Origin: Alpinimonas psychrophila
Lineage (GTDB): Bacteria > Actinomycetota > Actinomycetes > Actinomycetales > Microbacteriaceae
Direction of reading: 5' to 3'
Length of the DNA stretch: 64,000 nucleotides
Assembly (NCBI RefSeq): GCF_014137865.1
Contig: NZ_JACGWU010000001.1
Coordinates: forward strand, 806,001 to 870,000
A program made the translations under genes and the position numbers. Within the stretch, counting starts at the first letter, position 1, and every line of letters starts with the position of its first letter. Under the pieces are notes generated by a model. The model did not search any database and was not told where the DNA came from. It worked only from the letters and a program-made list of their open reading frames with translations. Shown piece by piece: positions 1 through 10,331 of the stretch.

Positions 1-1995
1 GCCAAGCTTCTTTCGAGTCATCTGAACGAGACCCAACGATGTAACCTCAGCAACTTGGTGCTTCGTGCGGTCACGACTCAGGCACTCAATGAGGCGGCGG
101 TGCACGAGATCACGGTTGGATTCCAGCACCATATCGATGAAGTCGATAACGATGATGCCACCGATGTCACGAAGACGAAGTTGACGAACAATCTCTTCAG
201 CAGATTCGATGTTGTTCTTAGTGACGGTCTCTTCCAAGTTTCCGCCAGATCCGACAAACTTTCCCGTGTTGACATCGACAACGGTCATCGCCTCGGTACG
301 GTCGATGACGAGTGAACCGCCAGAGGGCAGGTAAACCTTGCGGTCAAGCGCCTTTTCAATCTGCTCGGTAATGCGGTACTGCTCGAAAGCATCGCGGTTA
401 CCAGTGTGCGCCTCAACGCGATCCAGAAGCTCTGGAGCGACCTGGTTGAGATAGTTCTCAATCGTGGCTTTGGCCTCAGATCCGGAGATGACCATGCGGT
501 GGAAGTCTTCGTTGAAGACATCACGAACAATTTTAATGAGCAAGTCGGATTCACTGTGCAGCAATGACGGGCAGGGCTCAATCTCGGCTTTACGGCTAAT
601 TTCGGCCCACTGCGTTGTCAAACGTTGAACGTCGATCGTGAGTTGTTCCTCCGTGGCACCCTCAGCTGCAGTGCGCACAATGACACCAACGTTTTCTGGC
701 AAGACCTCTTTCAGGATGCGCTTCAACCGCGCGCGCTCCGTGTCAGGAAGTTTGCGGCTAATACCGTTCATCGATCCGTTCGGGACGTACACGAGGTAAC
801 GGCCAGGAAGGGAAACTTGGCTTGTCAAGCGTGCCCCCTTGTGGCCCACTGGATCTTTTGTCACCTGCACGAGGACTTTGTCGCCGGGTTTCAGCGCCAA
901 CTCGATGCGACGAGGCTGGTTACCCGTTTCGGCGGCATCCCAGTCGACTTCACCGGAGTACAAGACAGCATTACGGCCACGCCCGATATCGACGAAGGCT
1001 GCTTCCATGCTGGGGAGAACATTCTGGACTTTACCGAGGTAGACATTTCCAATCAGGCTCGCCTCGGAAGACCGGGCCACGTAGTGCTCAACAAGCACGC
1101 CGTCTTCGAGAACGCCAATCTGGATGCGTTCGTCCTTGTCACGCACAATCATGGTGCGGTCAACTGCCTCACGGCGGGCGAGGAATTCGCTCTCGGTTAC
1201 GACAGTACGACGGCGACCTGCATCGCGGCCATCACGACGACGCTGCTTCTTAGCTTCCAGACGCGTGGAGCCCTTAATCCGTTGGGGCTCGGTAATGAGT
1301 TCCGGTTCGCGAGGAGTGCGAATACGGACAACAGTGTTGGCCGGATCGTTGTTCCCAACGTGCTCCTCTCCCGGGCGGCGGCGCGCGCGGCGGCGAACCG
1401 TTGAACCGCTGTCATTGCCAAAGTCATCATCAGGATCGTTACCGCGATCGATGCCGCGATCGAGATTGCGGTCGAGATTGCGGTCACCGTTTCGATCCAG
1501 GTTGCGATCGACATTCCGATCGTAACGAGGGTTACCCCGAGGCGATTCATTGTCAAAACGCTCGGGGAAACGTTCGTTGAAACGATCGCGGGGAGCCGAA
1601 CGCTCGACGATGGGAGGTAGGTCTGGGGCATAAAACACAAGGTCAGTTACCGAGGTTGCCACCAGAGTCGGGTACTTCGGATTGGCGGGAATCTCAGGCA
1701 CTACAGGAAGAACTTCGACCGATTTCTCGGCAGATTCCTCGACGGATTCTTCCACAGAAGCTTCTGCGGCAGTTTCCTTCACAGAAGCTTCGGCGGCGAC
1801 CAGATCATCCACCGGCATGGCAGCGATCGTCGCCTCATCGAGAATCACGTTCACATGAGCGACTTCGGCAACTTCCAAATCAACCTCCGACGCAACCTCC
1901 GCAGAGACCTCAGCAATGACGTCCTCGATAAGGACTGGAACACTCTCCTCGACAACCTCGACGGGTACGTCTTCAGATTTCTTTCTTCTCACCAT
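1..1995 (-). CDS. rne: Ribonuclease E/G family endoribonuclease (3' end cut by window edge)
   Basis: Endoribonuclease that processes rRNA and degrades mRNA. About 665 residues are visible; the gene runs off the left edge, so the C-terminal part is missing. The ATG at 1995 opens an acidic and then Arg/Asn-rich extension of about 280 residues, with repeated Asp-Arg-Asn units near residues 155-185. An S1-like RNA-binding domain follows (about 295-375), then the RNase E/G catalytic domain with the DVNTGK motif near 570 and DFIDM near 615, the two metal-binding aspartates of the family. The layout (disordered N-terminus before the catalytic core) is the usual actinobacterial one. It is divergent from the VKOR gene. 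The family assignment is firm; rne versus rng naming is a convention. Confidence 0.93.
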   Translation of the reverse strand, partial: MVRRKKSEDVPVEVVEESVPVLIEDVIAEVSAEVASEVDLEVAEVAHVNVILDEATIAAMPVDDLVAAEASVKETAAEASVEESVEESAEKSVEVLPVVPEIPANPKYPTLVATSVTDLVFYAPDLPPIVERSAPRDRFNERFPERFDNESPRGNPRYDRNVDRNLDRNGDRNLDRNLDRGIDRGNDPDDDFGNDSGSTVRRRARRRPGEEHVGNNDPANTVVRIRTPREPELITEPQRIKGSTRLEAKKQRRRDGRDAGRRRTVVTESEFLARREAVDRTMIVRDKDERIQIGVLEDGVLVEHYVARSSEASLIGNVYLGKVQNVLPSMEAAFVDIGRGRNAVLYSGEVDWDAAETGNQPRRIELALKPGDKVLVQVTKDPVGHKGARLTSQVSLPGRYLVYVPNGSMNGISRKLPDTERARLKRILKEVLPENVGVIVRTAAEGATEEQLTIDVQRLTTQWAEISRKAEIEPCPSLLHSESDLLIKIVRDVFNEDFHRMVISGSEAKATIENYLNQVAPELLDRVEAHTGNRDAFEQYRITEQIEKALDRKVYLPSGGSLVIDRTEAMTVVDVNTGKFVGSGGNLEETVTKNNIESAEEIVRQLRLRDIGGIIVIDFIDMVLESNRDLVHRRLIECLSRDRTKHQVAEVTSLGLVQMTRKKLG
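1437..1530 (-). repeat. Asp-Arg-Asn coding repeats in the RNase E/G N-terminus
   Basis: On the minus strand the codons spell successive D-R-N-(V/L/G/I)-D-R units inside the disordered N-terminal extension of RNase E/G. At DNA level the unit is a degenerate 12-mer containing gcgatcg-like words. Such Arg-rich tracts in RNase E homologues are thought to bind RNA or membrane/partner proteins; that role is inferred here. Confidence 0.7.
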
Positions 1996-2334
1996 GACGG
2001 TGCACTCTCCGCCAAATCCGTGCCACCGCGCCTACTGAATTTGGCTAATACTCGTATGGCAAGAAACCGAAGTCTCTCACCTAAATCTTTTGTTAATCTT
2101 CCTGATTTACCGGCTCTAAAGCTCTGGCATCTCAGCGGCAAATCGCGGTGATTCCCCGTGCGCAAGACATGTTTGCCTTGCAAAGTCAATATTTGTCACT
2201 CTGCCCAATATAAAAGACAACACCTTTAGTATCGCACGTCCAGTCACAAGAACACGCTCTCCCGTCAAGCGCGGGGGCCTCCCTCGTCAACACTCATGCG
2301 ATTGTTGGTCCGCGCATGGCATAGTGGACGTCAT
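1996..2334. other. Divergent intergenic region between RNase E/G and VKOR
   Basis: About 340 bases separate two divergently transcribed genes and must hold both promoters. I see no convincing ORF, RNA gene or terminator. It is visibly more AT-rich around 2040-2110 and 2185-2230 than the flanking genes, as expected for promoter DNA. Long RNase E 5' leaders are common; this may be one. Confidence 0.5.
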
Positions 2335-2931
2335 ATGGATACCTCGCAGAGACGCCGCTCGATCGGCATTGCCACTTTCTTCATCATTGCCAGCGCCGTT
2401 GGCCTGCTCGCCGCTTTTGTTTTGCTGGTGGAGAAGCTCCAGATTCTGCAGTTCCCTGATTCAAAGGTTTCTTGCGACTTTGGGCTCGTGGTGCAGTGCG
2501 GTAAAAATCTTGCGTCGTGGCAAGGTTCCCTCCTCGGTTTTCCCAACCCGACTCTTGGCCTCATCGCTTGGCCCGTCGTAATGGCCACTGGTGTTGCGAT
2601 CCTCGCGGGAGCGCGCTTTGCTAAGTGGTACTGGCGCAGCTTCAATATTGTTGCCCTTGCTGCCCTCGGTTTTGTGATCTGGCTGATCTGGCAGAGCATT
2701 TTCTTTCTCGGAACCCTTTGTCCTTGGTGCATGGTTACGTGGTCGGTTGTTATACCGCTGTTTTGGGTATCGACGTTGTGGAATCTGAAACATGGAATCT
2801 GGACCGCCAACGAACGCGCCCGTGAATTTGGGGCACGCCTGTTGGGTTGGTCACCCACTCTGACGTTTGCAAGCTATCTCGTTGTTGCCGTGATAGCCCA
2901 GATTCAATTGGATGTTCTTTCCTACCTCTAA
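2335..2931 (+). CDS. Vitamin K epoxide reductase (VKOR) family membrane protein
   Basis: Integral membrane thiol oxidoreductase. In actinobacteria this family reoxidises DsbA-like proteins using quinone, so it supports disulfide formation outside the membrane. The 198-residue protein has about five hydrophobic segments. It keeps the loop cysteine pair (C47, C55), a nearby serine (S61), and the active-site CPWC (C129-C132). An in-frame ATG exists 13 codons upstream (2296), but the family's usual length and the first transmembrane segment favour 2335. No fused DsbA/thioredoxin domain follows, so the partner must be elsewhere. Confidence 0.9.
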   Translation: MDTSQRRRSIGIATFFIIASAVGLLAAFVLLVEKLQILQFPDSKVSCDFGLVVQCGKNLASWQGSLLGFPNPTLGLIAWPVVMATGVAILAGARFAKWYWRSFNIVALAALGFVIWLIWQSIFFLGTLCPWCMVTWSVVIPLFWVSTLWNLKHGIWTANERAREFGARLLGWSPTLTFASYLVVAVIAQIQLDVLSYL

Positions 2932-3017
2932 GAAAGATATATACCGTTGTGGGAATGAACTAGGGCCAAGCGCGTTGACTCCGTCAGTAGGGCCAACAGA
3001 AAGAGTCACCGCGCTAA

Positions 3018-4526
3018 ATGAATAACAACGTCAATAACACCTCAGATGCGCTCATTCTGGATTCACAAGAGCACGCTGGCTCCGATGGCAGAGCCGTGAT
3101 CCTTGAACCGCGTAGCCGGTTAATCTTGACGGTCCTCTTAATTTCCGCGTTTGTGGTCTTCTTGAACGAAACAATTTTGAACGTAGCAATTCCCCAAATC
3201 ATGGAGCACCTTGGCATCAGTGCCAATACCGGTCAATGGCTAACTACCGCTTACCTCTTGACAATGGCGATTGTGATTCCCGTCACCGGGTTTCTTTTGC
3301 AACGCTTCACCACGCGATCGATGTACATCACCGCCATGTCCCTCTTTAGCATCGGCACCTTCGTTGCGGCCATGGCGCCCGACTTCACAACGCTCATCCT
3401 CGGTCGGATCGTTCAAGCGGTCGGAACAGCCATCATGATGCCGCTCCTCATGACGACCGTCATGGTCCTCGTTCCTTCCAGTATCCGTGGCCGCATCATG
3501 GGCATGATTTCAATCGTCATGGCGGTTGCTCCGGCGATTGGCCCCTCCCTCTCCGGCCTTGTCCTCAGTTTCTTGGACTGGCGGTGGCTCTTCTGGCTCG
3601 TCCTCCCTATTGCCTTGACAACGCTGCTGATCGGGGCCCTTCGCATCACGAATGCAGGAGAGACGCGAAAACTGCGCATCGATATCCTGTCTGTTGTAAT
3701 CTCCGCTTTTGCCTTCAGCGGCCTCATCTTCGGGCTAAGTTCTTTCGGCGACGCCGCGCGGGGCGAGGCTCTCATTTCGCCGTGGATTCCCCTGGGCATC
3801 GGCGCAGCGGCGCTGGTCATATTTATCCTGCGTCAGGTGAGGCTCCAACACACCAACCGAGCGTTACTCGACCTGCGCACGTTCCGCTCCTCGGCGTTCA
3901 GTTCCGCCATGATCTTGATGGGCATTGCCATGATGAGCCTTCTGGGAACCATAATTTTGCTGCCGATCTATATGCAGAATGTTCTCATGCTCGAGCCCCT
4001 GCAGGCCGGCCTATTCTTGTTGCCCGGCGGGCTCGTCATGGGAATCCTTGGCCCCATTGTTGGCCGTCTGTATGACGGCGTTGGTGCCCGAAAGCTACTG
4101 ATCCCCGGCGCCATAGTCGTCAGTGCGGCGTTATGGCTTCTCGCCACATTCAACCAATTCACGGCACCGCCGATGGTTATTGTGGCCCACGTGACGCTCA
4201 GCATCGGTCTGGCGTTCATTTTCACACCGCTCTTTACTCTCGGACTCAGCTCCGTTCCCCCGCAGCTGTACTCCCACGCCAGCGCCACACTGGGCACGAT
4301 TCAACAGATTGGCGGAGCCGCGGGAACAGCATTGTTCGTCACGGTCTTGACCACCGTTTCCGTAAATCTCGGCAATCAAGGTTCGAGCGTCGTCGCCGCG
4401 ACTGCCGGGGGAATGCAGTTCGCGTTCCTCAGCGGAGCCATCTTGTCCGTTGTGGCTATCGGCCTCGCGATCGCCATAAAGAAGCCCGCGAGCCCAGAGG
4501 AATTGGCTCGCGAGCTTCTCCCCTAG
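3018..4526 (+). CDS. DHA2-family MFS drug/proton antiporter, 14 TM
   Basis: Proton-driven efflux permease of the EmrB/QacA (DHA2) branch of the major facilitator superfamily. At 502 residues with about 14 hydrophobic segments it has the family's usual size. After a polar ~30-residue N-terminus come the NETILNVAIPQI helix and the GRIVQAVGTAIMMPL and GRIMGM motifs typical of the group. Substrate cannot be told from sequence. Its TAG stop lies in a CTAG shared with the stop of the convergent ndk gene (4523-4526). No regulator gene is adjacent. Confidence 0.9.
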   Translation: MNNNVNNTSDALILDSQEHAGSDGRAVILEPRSRLILTVLLISAFVVFLNETILNVAIPQIMEHLGISANTGQWLTTAYLLTMAIVIPVTGFLLQRFTTRSMYITAMSLFSIGTFVAAMAPDFTTLILGRIVQAVGTAIMMPLLMTTVMVLVPSSIRGRIMGMISIVMAVAPAIGPSLSGLVLSFLDWRWLFWLVLPIALTTLLIGALRITNAGETRKLRIDILSVVISAFAFSGLIFGLSSFGDAARGEALISPWIPLGIGAAALVIFILRQVRLQHTNRALLDLRTFRSSAFSSAMILMGIAMMSLLGTIILLPIYMQNVLMLEPLQAGLFLLPGGLVMGILGPIVGRLYDGVGARKLLIPGAIVVSAALWLLATFNQFTAPPMVIVAHVTLSIGLAFIFTPLFTLGLSSVPPQLYSHASATLGTIQQIGGAAGTALFVTVLTTVSVNLGNQGSSVVAATAGGMQFAFLSGAILSVVAIGLAIAIKKPASPEELARELLP

Positions 4527-4945
4527 CTAAACCAGAGGGCCAGTTCACGGGTGGCAGACTCCACGGAGTCGCTGCCGTGAACGAGGTTCTGCTGGACTTT
4601 GAGGCCCCAGTCGCGCCCAAGGTCACCACGGATAGTGCCCGGGGCAGCGAGAGTGGGATCTGTCGTGCCCGCGAGGGAGCGAAAACCTTCGATGACGCGG
4701 TTGCCCGCGAGACGAATGGCCACAACAGGACCACTCTCCATGAACTCGACGAGAGGCTCGTAAAAAGGCTTTCCTGCGTGTTCCTCGTAATGCTTGCCGA
4801 GGAGTTCACGATCGGCCTGCACGAGGCGGATATCAACAAGGGCATAGCCCTTGGCTTCGATGCGAGACAGAATCTCGCCCGTCAATCCACGGGCAACTCC
4901 ATCGGGCTTGACAAGGACGAGTGTTTCTTCAATGTGAGCCATCAT
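4523..4945 (-). CDS. ndk: Nucleoside diphosphate kinase
   Basis: Transfers the gamma-phosphate from ATP to other (d)NDPs through a phosphohistidine. The 140-residue protein shows the whole fold from ETLVLVKPDGV at the start to the active-site loop NLVHGSDS near residue 120, whose histidine is the phosphorylated residue. A strong ribosome binding site (AGGAGG at 4951-4956) stands before two adjacent ATGs, 4945 (5-nt spacing) and 4942 (8-nt spacing); either may be used. The first ATG overlaps the DUF4233 stop as ATGA. It is the last gene of the ileS-folC-DUF4233-ndk string. Confidence 0.96.
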   Translation of the reverse strand: MMAHIEETLVLVKPDGVARGLTGEILSRIEAKGYALVDIRLVQADRELLGKHYEEHAGKPFYEPLVEFMESGPVVAIRLAGNRVIEGFRSLAGTTDPTLAAPGTIRGDLGRDWGLKVQQNLVHGSDSVESATRELALWFS

Positions 4946-5307
4946 GAGGCCCTCCTTTTTTCTCGGTCGATTCGTACGCCACTAAACATGGCATAGGTCC
5001 AAATTGCGGCAAAAAGCGCGCCGATGACAAACATCATCGTCACGAAAACGCCACACAAAATCATGAGGCCCTGCAGAACCCATCCAACGGCGGGTGCCCA
5101 CGGGTAGCGCAACAGGCCCGCCGTGGCGAAGAGAGCAAGGCAGAGGGCAGCGCCTCCACCCAGGGCGACCACCGGCGAAACTCCGCCCAAACCATTGACG
5201 ACCAAAGCCGCGAGGCCAACAACCACGGCCTCAAAGACCAGCACGATGGAACCCAGGAGTTCCTGGACCGAACGCTGCCGGCGCGGCCCGGTCGTCACTT
5301 CGTCCAT
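4942..5307 (-). CDS. DUF4233 membrane protein
   Basis: Small integral membrane protein of 121 residues with four hydrophobic segments and a short charged tail. DUF4233 proteins are found in actinobacteria between folC and ndk, exactly as here, and their function is unknown. Its start lies 13 bases inside the end of folC and its stop overlaps the ndk start, so translation is probably coupled. Conserved position suggests a link to folate or nucleotide metabolism, but nothing in the sequence proves one. Confidence 0.85.
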   Translation of the reverse strand: MDEVTTGPRRQRSVQELLGSIVLVFEAVVVGLAALVVNGLGGVSPVVALGGGAALCLALFATAGLLRYPWAPAVGWVLQGLMILCGVFVTMMFVIGALFAAIWTYAMFSGVRIDREKRRAS

Positions 5308-6656
5308 CCGTTGGTGTCATTCGAACGGCCAACGGCTTGGCCGACGAGCGTGATGGAGCCGGTGATCAGCACCGCGCCCTTGGGTGAGTGGGCGGCATAC
5401 CCGCGAGCCATCTCGATGGCGACGTCGGCATCCGGTTCAATAATGACATTCTCGGCGCCAAAAATCTTCGTGGCGATTGCCCCAAGATTAGCCGCCGTGC
5501 GAGTCCGTTCGGAGGGTGCCGTCGTAATGATGACGCGGGCGACCTGGGGTTGCAAAGCCGCAAGGATTCCCTCGGCATCTTTGTCTTCGAGAATGGCGAC
5601 AACGGCCGTGACGTCGTCAAACGTGAAATACGACTCCAGCGCGGTAGCTAGAGAAGCCGCGCCGTGAGGATTATGTGCTGCATCTACGAGAACGGTGGGC
5701 TCCGTCGCAATGAGTTGCAGGCGACCGGGTGACGTGACGGTGGCGAACGCTTCGGCGAGAATATTGGGATCCAATTCGACACTGGCACCCCCTAAGAATG
5801 ACTCCACCGCAGCGATGGCCAAGGCCGCATTCTGTGCCTGATGATCGCCGAAGAGATCAAGGAAAAGGTCGTTGTAGGTGCCGGCGATGCCTTGGATGCT
5901 GAAAAGCTGACCACCCACGGCCATGGTGTTAGAGATCACCGTGACTTCGCGCCCAACATAAGCGAAGGGCGACTCCGTGAGCGTCGTGGCCTCCTCGAGA
6001 ACAGCCAATACGTCTGGCTCTTGAGTTGCGGAAACGACTAGGGCTGATGGCTTGATGATGCCGGACTTGGTGCGCGCTATCGCATCCAAAGTGGAACCAA
6101 GACGATCCATGTGGTCCATCGCAATGGGCGTGAAAACGGCGACGACGCCGTCCGCTACGTTCGTGGAATCCCACTCGCCGCCAAGACCGGCCTCGACTAT
6201 GGCAACGTCGACAGGAGTATCGGCAAAAGTGCCGTACGCCAGAATCGTGAGCACTTCGAAATAGGTTAGGCGCAGTTCATTCTTCGCCTCGAGTTCGCGG
6301 TCCACCATCTCCACGTAGGGCTTCACATCGAGCCAATTCGTCAGCAATGCATCATTGTCGATGAGCTCGCCATCAATGAGAATGCGCTCGGCAAAGGAAA
6401 CGAGGTGCGGACTCGTGAAGAGCCCCGTCCGCAGTCCGTAGGCGCGAAGAATCGCCTCGATCATGCGCGCTGTGCTCGTTTTACCGTTGGTTCCGGCAAT
6501 GTGAATAACCGGATACGCGCGGTGAACGTCACCCAGTAGCTCGACAACGCGGCGTGTAGGTTCCAGGCGTGGCTGCGGGTTGCCTTCGCCGAGGCGCGTG
6601 AGGAGCTCCTGATAGACGAGATCGGCGGCGCGCGCGAATTCTTCAGCTTCAGACAT
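5295..6656 (-). CDS. folC: Folylpolyglutamate synthase / dihydrofolate synthase
   Basis: Adds glutamate to folates (and in many bacteria also makes dihydrofolate from dihydropteroate), in the cytosol. The 453-residue protein has the Mur-ligase-type P-loop GTNGKTSTA near residue 63, followed by the TSPHL folate-binding motif and a second-domain VDAAHNPHG motif near 320, all diagnostic. I chose the ATG at 6656 rather than 6686, because it overlaps the ileS stop by eight bases in the usual coupled arrangement and begins a normal FolC N-terminus. Confidence 0.95.
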   Translation of the reverse strand: MSEAEEFARAADLVYQELLTRLGEGNPQPRLEPTRRVVELLGDVHRAYPVIHIAGTNGKTSTARMIEAILRAYGLRTGLFTSPHLVSFAERILIDGELIDNDALLTNWLDVKPYVEMVDRELEAKNELRLTYFEVLTILAYGTFADTPVDVAIVEAGLGGEWDSTNVADGVVAVFTPIAMDHMDRLGSTLDAIARTKSGIIKPSALVVSATQEPDVLAVLEEATTLTESPFAYVGREVTVISNTMAVGGQLFSIQGIAGTYNDLFLDLFGDHQAQNAALAIAAVESFLGGASVELDPNILAEAFATVTSPGRLQLIATEPTVLVDAAHNPHGAASLATALESYFTFDDVTAVVAILEDKDAEGILAALQPQVARVIITTAPSERTRTAANLGAIATKIFGAENVIIEPDADVAIEMARGYAAHSPKGAVLITGSITLVGQAVGRSNDTNGWTK

Positions 6657-9600
6657 TGTGGATTCGCTCCTGACGCGAGACGGCAACGATAAAGGTGTCG
6701 GCGTTAGCGTACTGGCCGGCGGTAAACGTCACGAAATGTTCCGGTTGCACCCCTGTCACATTGGCCAACCACTCCGACGCGAGGTCATGAGTGAAGCCAG
6801 TGAGTTGGGGGCTTGAGGTTGGTGAATGGATGGTGAACTCTGTGGCCAACGTGTCGCCCGCGATATCAACCGCAATGACGGACAATAATGCGGTGGCATC
6901 TTGGTCCGCGAAGCACACGACATCAAGGCGAATGCGGTCACTTACGTCGAAACCGGCTGACTTGCGAGTGTCCTGAGTGGCCCGAATAAGGTCGCGCGCG
7001 AGCCCTTCAGCTTCAAGCTCATCGGTGGTGACAGTGTCGAGCAACACGAAGCCCTCCCCCGGCAAGAGTGCGAGCGCCCGCTGGGGGCCGCCTTCCGTCT
7101 CGGCCGTTTCGAGAGTGAGGTCATATTCGCCTTCAACGAGTTCGATGCCACCGGCCGTCACGACCCCGGCGGCCTCCGACCAGTCCCCCGCCTTGGCTGC
7201 CTGAATGATGCGCTGAACATCCTTTCCCAGCCGGGGCCCGGCGGCGCGAGCATTGACCGCCAGTTTGGACGTGATGCCATATTCGGCGGCGCTCGAGGCT
7301 GCCAACAGAACCAGAGTGACCTTCTTGACGTTGAGTTCGTCCCGCAAGATGTCACTGAAGGGCGCCAGCGCAATGGCGTGCTCCGTCACGATGGTGAGCT
7401 CCGCGAGAGGCAAGCGAACGCGTAGACCTGTCTTTTTGCGTAGAGCCAACGTTGATGACGTGATCTCGCGGATCGCATCCATGGACGCCACCAAGCTCGC
7501 GTCGGCCGGGAACTGCTCGGAGTCGGGCCAGTCCGTCAAGTGCACACTGCGGCCCCCGGTGAGTCCCTGCCAAATGTTTTCGGTTACTAACGGCAACAGG
7601 GGCGCCGCCACGCGGGTCAGCGTTTCGAGCACAGTGAACAACGTGTCGAATGCCTCGCGACCGGCACCTTCGCCGGATTCAGCAGATGCACCCGCCCAGA
7701 AGCGGTCGCGCGAGCGGCGCACGTACCAGTTGGTCAGAACGTCAGCGAAGTCCCGCAGCGAAGCCGCGGCCAGAGTGGCATCCAGTGCGTCGAAATGCCC
7801 CTGAACATCGACGATGAGATCACGCGTCTTGGCCAAAAGATAGCGGTCGAGCACGTTCGTCGAGTCGGTACGCCAGGTTGCCTGGTACCCGTCGGCGTTG
7901 GCATACAAGGTGAAGAAATAATACGTGTTCCAGAGCGGCAGCAGCATCTGGCGCACGCCGTCACGGATACCGTCTTCACTCACAACCAAGTTGCCGCCGC
8001 GCAGAACCGAGGAGCTCATCAGGAACCAACGCATGGCATCTGAGCCATCACGGTCGAAAACTTCGGAGACATCCGGATAATTGCGCAACGACTTCGACAT
8101 CTTCTGGCCGTCATTACCGAGCACAATTCCGTGGCTGACCACGTTCTTGAAAGCAGGACGATCGAAGAGCGCCGTGGAGAGAACGTGCAGCGTGTAAAAC
8201 CATCCACGCGTCTGCCCAATGTATTCGACGATAAAGTCGGCGGGGCTGTGCTCGTCAAACCATTCCTGGTTCTCAAACGGATAGTGCACCTGAGCAAACG
8301 GCATCGATCCGGAATCAAACCAGACATCGAGCACATCTTCGATGCGACGCATGGTCGAGAGTCCCGACGGGTCATCCGGGTTCGGGCGCGTCAGCTCATC
8401 GATGTAGGGGCGGTGCAAGTCGGTCGGGCGGACGCCGAAGTCGGCCTCAATTTCGTCGAGGGAACCATAAACATCCATGCGGGGAAATTCTGGGTTGTCG
8501 CTCTTCCACACGGGAATTGGGGAGCCCCAATAGCGGTTTCGGCTGATCGACCAGTCACGAGCGTTACCAATCCACTTGCCGAATTGGCCTTCTTTTACGT
8601 TCTCAGGAACCCAGTTGATTCCCTGGTTGAGGTCTTCCATGCGGTCACGAAAATCGGTCACGCGCACGAACCAGCTGGAGACAGCGCGGTAAATCAGCGG
8701 GTTGCGGCAGCGCCAGCAGTGCGGGTAGGAGTGGTCATAACTTGCCTGACGGATGAGGCGGTTGCCATCGCGCAACAGTTGCGTGAGGGGCTTGTTGGCG
8801 TCAAACACCTGAAGCCCCGCGACCTCGCCGATGACGGAGAGGAACTTGCCCCCGGCGTCGATGGAAATCTGCACGGGGATTCCGGCAGCCTCACAGATTT
8901 TTTGGTCTTCTTCACCGTAGGCGGGGGCTTGGTGAACGATTCCCGTTCCATCGGCCGTGGTCACATAGTCGGCGACCAAGATGCGCCATGCGTTGTTTTC
9001 ATACTCAGGCACGTCGGCGTAGTGATCCCACAGGCGCTCGTACCGAACGTCGGCCAGATCACGTCCTTCGAAGGTGCGCGAAACACCGGCACGGGCATCC
9101 TCAGGACTCTCGTAGCCCAACTCCTTGGCGTAATTGCCGAGAAGGTCATTGGAGAGAAGGTACTCTGCGATACCCGCTTCGCCACCGTCAGTAGCGCCCG
9201 CGGGACCCGCGAGAACAACGGCATAGTCAATCTCGGGACCAACGGCCAGGGCCGCGTTAGTGGGCAATGTCCAGGGGGTGGTCGTCCAGGCCAGAGCCCG
9301 AACGCCGGCGATTCCCAAGGCCTCGGCCTTTTCTCCCTCAAGAGGAAAGGTAACCGTCACGGACTGGTCTTGACGCATCTTGTAGACGTCATCGTCCATG
9401 CGTAGCTCGTGGTTCGAGAGCGGCGTCTCGTCGTTCCAGCAATAGGGCAAAACTCGGAAGCCTTCGTAGGCCAAGCCTTTGTCGTGTAGACGCTTGAAGG
9501 CCCAGATCACACTCTCCATGAAGGTGATGTCGAGCGTCTTATAGTCGTTCTCAAAATCCACCCAGCGGGCCTGGCGGGTGACATATTCCTGCCACTCTCC

Positions 9601-10020
9601 GGTGTATTTGAGAACCGATTCCCGGGCTGCCTCGTTAAAGGTCGCGATGCCCATTTCTTCGATCTCTTCTTTCTTGGTGATGCCCAACTGACGCATGGCT
9701 TCCAGCTCGGCGGGTAGTCCGTGAGTGTCCCACCCGAACCGTCGCTCGACGCGCTTACCCTGCATCGTTTGATAACGGGGGAAGAGGTCTTTGGCATACC
9801 CCGTAAGGAGGTGCCCGTAGTGAGGAAGGCCATTAGCAAAGGGTGGGCCGTCATAAAAGACCCACTCGTCAGCGTCCGCTTCGGCCCGCTGATCGATGGA
9901 CGCTTGGAAGGTATCGTCTGCCTTCCAAAAAGCCAAAATCTCCTTTTCAAGCTCAGGAAAAGACGGCGAAGGCACAATGTCGGCGGGGATTCCAAATGCG
10001 GTGCGGCGGGGATACGTCAC
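6649..10020 (-). CDS. ileS: Isoleucyl-tRNA synthetase, eukaryotic-like long type
   Basis: Charges tRNA-Ile with isoleucine. At 1123 residues it is the longer (type 2, eukaryotic/archaeal-like) class common in actinobacteria and often tied to mupirocin tolerance in that class. The class I signature PHYGHLLTG lies near residue 70, the editing domain occupies the middle, and KMSKSLRN lies near 640, followed by the anticodon-binding domain. It starts with GTG at 10020. A TGGAG 7 nt upstream fits a ribosome binding site. The leader is a T-box riboswitch. It heads the ileS-folC-DUF4233-ndk string. Confidence 0.97.
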   Translation of the reverse strand: MTYPRRTAFGIPADIVPSPSFPELEKEILAFWKADDTFQASIDQRAEADADEWVFYDGPPFANGLPHYGHLLTGYAKDLFPRYQTMQGKRVERRFGWDTHGLPAELEAMRQLGITKKEEIEEMGIATFNEAARESVLKYTGEWQEYVTRQARWVDFENDYKTLDITFMESVIWAFKRLHDKGLAYEGFRVLPYCWNDETPLSNHELRMDDDVYKMRQDQSVTVTFPLEGEKAEALGIAGVRALAWTTTPWTLPTNAALAVGPEIDYAVVLAGPAGATDGGEAGIAEYLLSNDLLGNYAKELGYESPEDARAGVSRTFEGRDLADVRYERLWDHYADVPEYENNAWRILVADYVTTADGTGIVHQAPAYGEEDQKICEAAGIPVQISIDAGGKFLSVIGEVAGLQVFDANKPLTQLLRDGNRLIRQASYDHSYPHCWRCRNPLIYRAVSSWFVRVTDFRDRMEDLNQGINWVPENVKEGQFGKWIGNARDWSISRNRYWGSPIPVWKSDNPEFPRMDVYGSLDEIEADFGVRPTDLHRPYIDELTRPNPDDPSGLSTMRRIEDVLDVWFDSGSMPFAQVHYPFENQEWFDEHSPADFIVEYIGQTRGWFYTLHVLSTALFDRPAFKNVVSHGIVLGNDGQKMSKSLRNYPDVSEVFDRDGSDAMRWFLMSSSVLRGGNLVVSEDGIRDGVRQMLLPLWNTYYFFTLYANADGYQATWRTDSTNVLDRYLLAKTRDLIVDVQGHFDALDATLAAASLRDFADVLTNWYVRRSRDRFWAGASAESGEGAGREAFDTLFTVLETLTRVAAPLLPLVTENIWQGLTGGRSVHLTDWPDSEQFPADASLVASMDAIREITSSTLALRKKTGLRVRLPLAELTIVTEHAIALAPFSDILRDELNVKKVTLVLLAASSAAEYGITSKLAVNARAAGPRLGKDVQRIIQAAKAGDWSEAAGVVTAGGIELVEGEYDLTLETAETEGGPQRALALLPGEGFVLLDTVTTDELEAEGLARDLIRATQDTRKSAGFDVSDRIRLDVVCFADQDATALLSVIAVDIAGDTLATEFTIHSPTSSPQLTGFTHDLASEWLANVTGVQPEHFVTFTAGQYANADTFIVAVSRQERIHNV

Positions 10021-10225
10021 GGTGGGCTCCAGTTATCGATAATCACTGTGCCAGGACGGAGAATTGCCCCTCCGCGGTACCACCTGAGCTTGCCCGAAAG
10101 TTACCTTTCGAGCCCCTTGTTCTTTGGCTGTGACGGGCCAGACCCGCTCGGCTCTACTGAAGGCCAATGGCCTCGTTCTTCCGAAGACTCCCCGGTGATG
10201 GCCGGATTAGCGTCGTTATCCACCA
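10021..10225 (-). ncRNA. ileS T-box riboswitch, ultrashort stem I (translational type)
   Basis: On the minus strand the leader has the T-box core TGGTACCGCG (10082-10073), which pairs with the uncharged tRNA acceptor end. Upstream is a short stem GCCATCACCGGGG whose loop presents the isoleucine codon AUC (10199-10197) as specifier. This matches the actinobacterial ileS T-boxes with ultrashort stem I, which control translation. No U-run terminator is visible before ileS and the leader ends at the ribosome binding site, consistent with translational control. Confidence 0.92.
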
Positions 10226-10331
10226 TTCTACGCGTTCGGTAAGCTTGAGTCATTCACATTTGAGGCATCTTCGTCAGCTCAATCGCTGGCAACAGACACG
10301 GTGCCGCCCATAGAGAGATCGAGAGATTATC

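Noticed and set aside
8131-9405. 424-codon open frame on the plus strand inside ileS
   Set aside because: It lies wholly antisense to IleRS, has no family motif, and does not fit the codon pattern of real genes in the window.
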